From Achromobacter pulmonis (lineage in GTDB: Bacteria; Pseudomonadota; Gammaproteobacteria; Burkholderiales; Burkholderiaceae_B), in NCBI RefSeq assembly GCF_002885955.2, contig NZ_POQS01000001.1:602107-659802 (forward strand): a stretch of 57,696 bases of DNA, read 5' to 3'. This document shows, piece by piece, positions 55,292-57,696 of the stretch (its first letter is position 1; every line of letters begins with the position of its first letter). Both the position numbers and the translations under genes were made by a program. The notes below the pieces were generated by a model, which made no database searches, had not been told where the DNA came from, and worked only from the letters and a program-made list of their open reading frames with translations.

Positions 55292-56653
55292 ATGCCTTCA
55301 AGCTCTCCCCTGCTCATCGGCTGCGCGTCCGGGTTCTCCGGCGACCGCAGCGACGGCGCCGCGGCCGTGGTGCGCACGCTGGCCACCCGCGGCGGCGGCG
55401 TGCTGATCTTCGAGACTCTGGCCGAGCGCACGCTGGCGCTGGCGCAGCTGGCCCGCAACGACGACCCGGAACGCGGCTACGAGCCGCTGCTGGACGAACT
55501 GGTCGGGCCGGTGCTGGGCGACTGCCTGCGCCACGGCATCAGCATCGTGGGCAATTTCGGCGCGGCCAATCCGGCCGGCGCGGCGCGCCGCATCGCCGCG
55601 CTGGCCCGGGAGCAAGGCCTGCCGGCGCCGCGCATCGCGGTGGTGCATGGCGACGCGCTCACCAGCGCCGCGCAGCGCGATGCCCTGCGCCAGCGCCTGG
55701 GCGCGGCGCTGGACGGGCTGGACGTGGTCAGCGCCAATGCCTATCTGGGCGCGACCGAGATCGCCGAGGCGCTGGCCGCGGGCGCGCAGGTGGTGGTGGC
55801 CGGCCGCGTGTCCGACCCGTCGCTGACGCTGGGACCGGCGCTGGCCCATTTCGGCTGGCGGCTGGATGACTGGCCGCGCCTGGGCCGCGCCACCATGGCG
55901 GGCCATATGCTGGAATGCGGCCTGCAGGTGACGGGTGGCTATTTCTGCGTGCCGGGCCTGAAGGACGTGCCCGACGTGCACGCCGCCGGTTTCCCGATAG
56001 CCGAGATCCATGCCGACGGCGAATTCACGATCGGCAAGGCCGACGCCACCGGCGGCATGGTGGATGCGCGCACGGTCAAGGAACAGCTGCTGTACGAAGT
56101 CCACGACCCGGCGCGCTATCTGACGCCGGACGTGGTGGCCGATCTGAGCCAGGCTACGGTGGAGGAACTGGGCGGCGACCGCGTAGCGGTGCGCGGCATT
56201 ACCGGCCATGCGCGACCCGACGAACTGAAGGTGAACGTCTGCTACCGCGGCGGCTGGCTGGCCGAGGCCGAGATTTCGTACGCGGGCGTGCAGGCCGAGG
56301 CCCGTGCGCGGCTGGCCGCGGACATCGTGCGCAAGCGCGTCGATCCGGCGCTGCGGCTGCGCGCCGACCTGATCGGCGCTATCAGCATCCTGGGCGACGA
56401 CGCCGGCGAGATGCGCCGCGCCCTGCCCGACGGGCATGCGCGCGACGTGCGCCTGCGCATCGCCACCGAACACCTGGACCGCAAGCTGGCCGAGAGCGTG
56501 CTGCGCGAGGTCAACGCGCTCTATACCTGCGGCCCGGCCGGCGGCGGCGGCGTGCGCACCGCGCTGCGCCCGCGGCTGAACATGCTGTCCTGCACCCTGC
56601 CCCGCGCCGCCGTGCCCAGCGGCTGGTCTTTTCTCGAGGAGGCCGCGCAATGA
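55292..56653 (+). CDS. AtuA-like acyclic terpene utilisation family protein (DUF1446)
   Basis: A 453-residue protein of the AtuA/DUF1446 family. Landmarks: LLIGCASGFSGDRSDGA at the start, IVGNFGAANPAGAARRIAALARE, VSANAYLGATEIAEALAAGAQVVVAGRVSDPSLTLGP, LECGLQVTGGYFC and EFTIGKADATGGMVDARTVKEQLLYEVHDP. Family members take part in catabolism of citronellol-type compounds or unassigned organic acids; a CoA-linked hydratase-like role has been proposed but not established here. It overlaps the next gene by four bases (ATGA). Together with the LysR gene and a Bug receptor it forms a small uptake/catabolic unit. Confidence 0.88.
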   Translation: MPSSSPLLIGCASGFSGDRSDGAAAVVRTLATRGGGVLIFETLAERTLALAQLARNDDPERGYEPLLDELVGPVLGDCLRHGISIVGNFGAANPAGAARRIAALAREQGLPAPRIAVVHGDALTSAAQRDALRQRLGAALDGLDVVSANAYLGATEIAEALAAGAQVVVAGRVSDPSLTLGPALAHFGWRLDDWPRLGRATMAGHMLECGLQVTGGYFCVPGLKDVPDVHAAGFPIAEIHADGEFTIGKADATGGMVDARTVKEQLLYEVHDPARYLTPDVVADLSQATVEELGGDRVAVRGITGHARPDELKVNVCYRGGWLAEAEISYAGVQAEARARLAADIVRKRVDPALRLRADLIGAISILGDDAGEMRRALPDGHARDVRLRIATEHLDRKLAESVLREVNALYTCGPAGGGGVRTALRPRLNMLSCTLPRAAVPSGWSFLEEAAQ

Positions 56654-57033
56654 GCCCCGAGCTGGTTTCCGTGCCCCTGTACCGCCTGGCGCACAGCCGT
56701 TCCGGCGACAAGGGCGATATCTCCAATCTCAGCCTGATCGCCTGGGACTCCGAATGCTATGAGGTGCTGGCCGCCCAGGTCAGCGAGGCCCGGGTCGCGG
56801 CCTGGTTCGGCTACCGGCGCCCGAAGCGGGTGACCCGCTACCTGCTGCCCACGCTGCACGCCATGAATCTGGTGCTCGAAGGCGTGCTGGACGGCGGAGT
56901 CAACGACGCACTGAATCTCGACACGCACGGCAAAAGCCTGTCGTTCCGTTTGCTGGACATGGCGGTGGACGTCAGCCCCGAGCTGGCCAGCCGGCTGCCC
57001 GACATCCCCGGCGACCGCCCAGCGGCCGCCTGA
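56650..57033 (+). CDS. AtuA-like C-terminal domain protein (small partner)
   Basis: A 127-residue protein matching the ferredoxin-fold C-terminal domain that follows DUF1446 in AtuA-like proteins. Landmarks: YRLAHSRSGDKGDISNLSLIAWD, FGYRRPKRVTRYLLPTLHAMNLVLEGVLDGGVNDALNLDTHGKSLSFRLLDM. In some relatives the two domains are fused; here they are separate genes with an ATGA overlap, so they probably form a complex. Confidence 0.87.
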   Translation: MSPELVSVPLYRLAHSRSGDKGDISNLSLIAWDSECYEVLAAQVSEARVAAWFGYRRPKRVTRYLLPTLHAMNLVLEGVLDGGVNDALNLDTHGKSLSFRLLDMAVDVSPELASRLPDIPGDRPAAA

Positions 57034-57069
57034 TTGCAGTCCTTATAAGAAACACCACAGGAGACACCT

Positions 57070-57696
57070 ATGCGCATTGCTTTCAAGGGCCGCCTGGCCC
57101 TGCTGCTGGCCGCCGCCCTGCCGTTGCCGGCCCTGGCCCAGTTCCCGGCCAAGCCCATCACCTTCATCGTGCCGTTCGCGGCCGGCAGCGCCACCGACCA
57201 GATCGGCCGCGCCATCGGCCAGGGCGTCACCGAACAGACCGGCCAGGCCGTCGTCATCGAGAACAAGCCGGGCGCCAGCGCCATGATAGGCGCGGCCGCC
57301 GGCGCGCGCGCCACGCCCGACGGCTATACGGTGCTGATCACCACCAACACCACCCATGCCGCCAACGAGCACCTGTACAAGAGCCTGACCTACGATCCGG
57401 TCAAGGACTACGCGCCGCTGACCCTGCTGGGCAAGGGCGGCCAGATCATGGTGGTCAACCCCGCCTCCCCGGCCAAGACGGTGGGCGAGTTCCTGGCGCA
57501 GGCCAAGAAGCAGCCCGGCAAGCTGAGCTTCGGCAGCGGCAGTTCCAGCAGCCGCATCGCCGGCGAGCTGCTGCAGCAGATGGCCGGCATCCAGCTGCTG
57601 CACGTGCCGTACAAGAGCAATCCGCTGGCGGTCACCGACCTGCTGGGCGGCCAGATCGACATGATGATCACCGACACCGCCACCGGCCTGCCCCAG
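57070..57696 (+). CDS. Bug-family tripartite tricarboxylate receptor, partial (cut by the window end)
   Basis: The first 209 residues of a periplasmic receptor. ATG 57070 has a CAGGAGAC site. The signal peptide is LALLLAAALPLPALA, then QFPAKPITFIVPFAAGSATDQIGR, VIENKPGASAMIGAAAGA and LHVPYKSNPLAVTDLLGGQ, the typical Bug motifs. It follows the AtuA-like pair by 36 bp in the same direction and is therefore a plausible ligand receptor for the compound that pair processes. The C-terminal third lies outside the window. Confidence 0.92.
   Translation, partial: MRIAFKGRLALLLAAALPLPALAQFPAKPITFIVPFAAGSATDQIGRAIGQGVTEQTGQAVVIENKPGASAMIGAAAGARATPDGYTVLITTNTTHAANEHLYKSLTYDPVKDYAPLTLLGKGGQIMVVNPASPAKTVGEFLAQAKKQPGKLSFGSGSSSSRIAGELLQQMAGIQLLHVPYKSNPLAVTDLLGGQIDMMITDTATGLPQ

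Noticed and set aside
55298..56650. A 450-codon open frame antisense to the AtuA-like gene
   Set aside because: Shadow frame; the sense protein matches the DUF1446 family throughout.

Overview
The window is high-GC DNA of a beta-proteobacterium and reads like a Bordetella/Achromobacter relative (Alcaligenaceae). Pointers are the Bug-type tripartite tricarboxylate receptors at both ends, the AtuA-like pair, the oxyR-recG-ridA neighbourhood and the codon use. This is inference from gene content; no species is claimed.

Layout. 0-5.4 kb: a Bug receptor, a decayed TolC-type gene, three small genes of an unrecognised family (one with a tandemly duplicated domain), a YhhQ-type transporter and proC. 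5.4-10.1 kb: a complete ugpB-ugpA-ugpE-ugpC glycerol-3-phosphate ABC operon, with a 173-bp inverted-repeat element between ugpB and ugpA and a possible Pho box upstream. 10.1-16.4 kb: a MipA/OmpV outer-membrane protein, a beta-lactamase-fold lipoprotein lacking its catalytic residues, an RstAB-like two-component system, an orphan amino-acid binding protein ending in a clear terminator, and a small serine hydrolase.

17.1-46.3 kb is a group-2-like (ABC-transporter/Kdo) capsule locus arranged as two convergent gene sets. The rightward set is a single-module highly reducing polyketide synthase, an alpha-oxoamine synthase, kdsA, a kdsB-kdsC fusion, kpsF, kpsC and kpsS. The leftward set is kpsE, kpsD, kpsM, kpsT, wecB, a KpsC/S-like glycosyltransferase, a large glycosyltransferase and a GT2 protein with a C-terminal methyltransferase-like region. 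The DNA becomes visibly AT-rich inside kpsS and stays so to about 46.5 kb, as expected for an exchanged serotype-specific region. Three 1,196-bp copies of an IS5-like element sit here. Two inverted copies split the large glycosyltransferase and one splits kpsD. Each has a perfect 4-bp target duplication, and removing the elements restores both reading frames, so the insertions look recent and the capsule is probably not exported in this strain.

46.5-50 kb: a three-gene overlapping operon (PhyH-type dioxygenase, SDR reductase, LTA-synthase-like membrane sulfatase) beside the capsule genes. 50-57.7 kb: dps, oxyR, recG, ridA, a LysR regulator divergent from an AtuA-like gene pair, and a second Bug receptor cut by the window end.

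The most interesting possibility is that the polyketide synthase, which has no release domain, hands its acyl chain to the adjacent oxoamine synthase to make a sphingoid-like amino-ketone. The SDR and PhyH proteins are candidate tailoring enzymes, and the lipid could anchor or decorate the Kdo-linked capsule.
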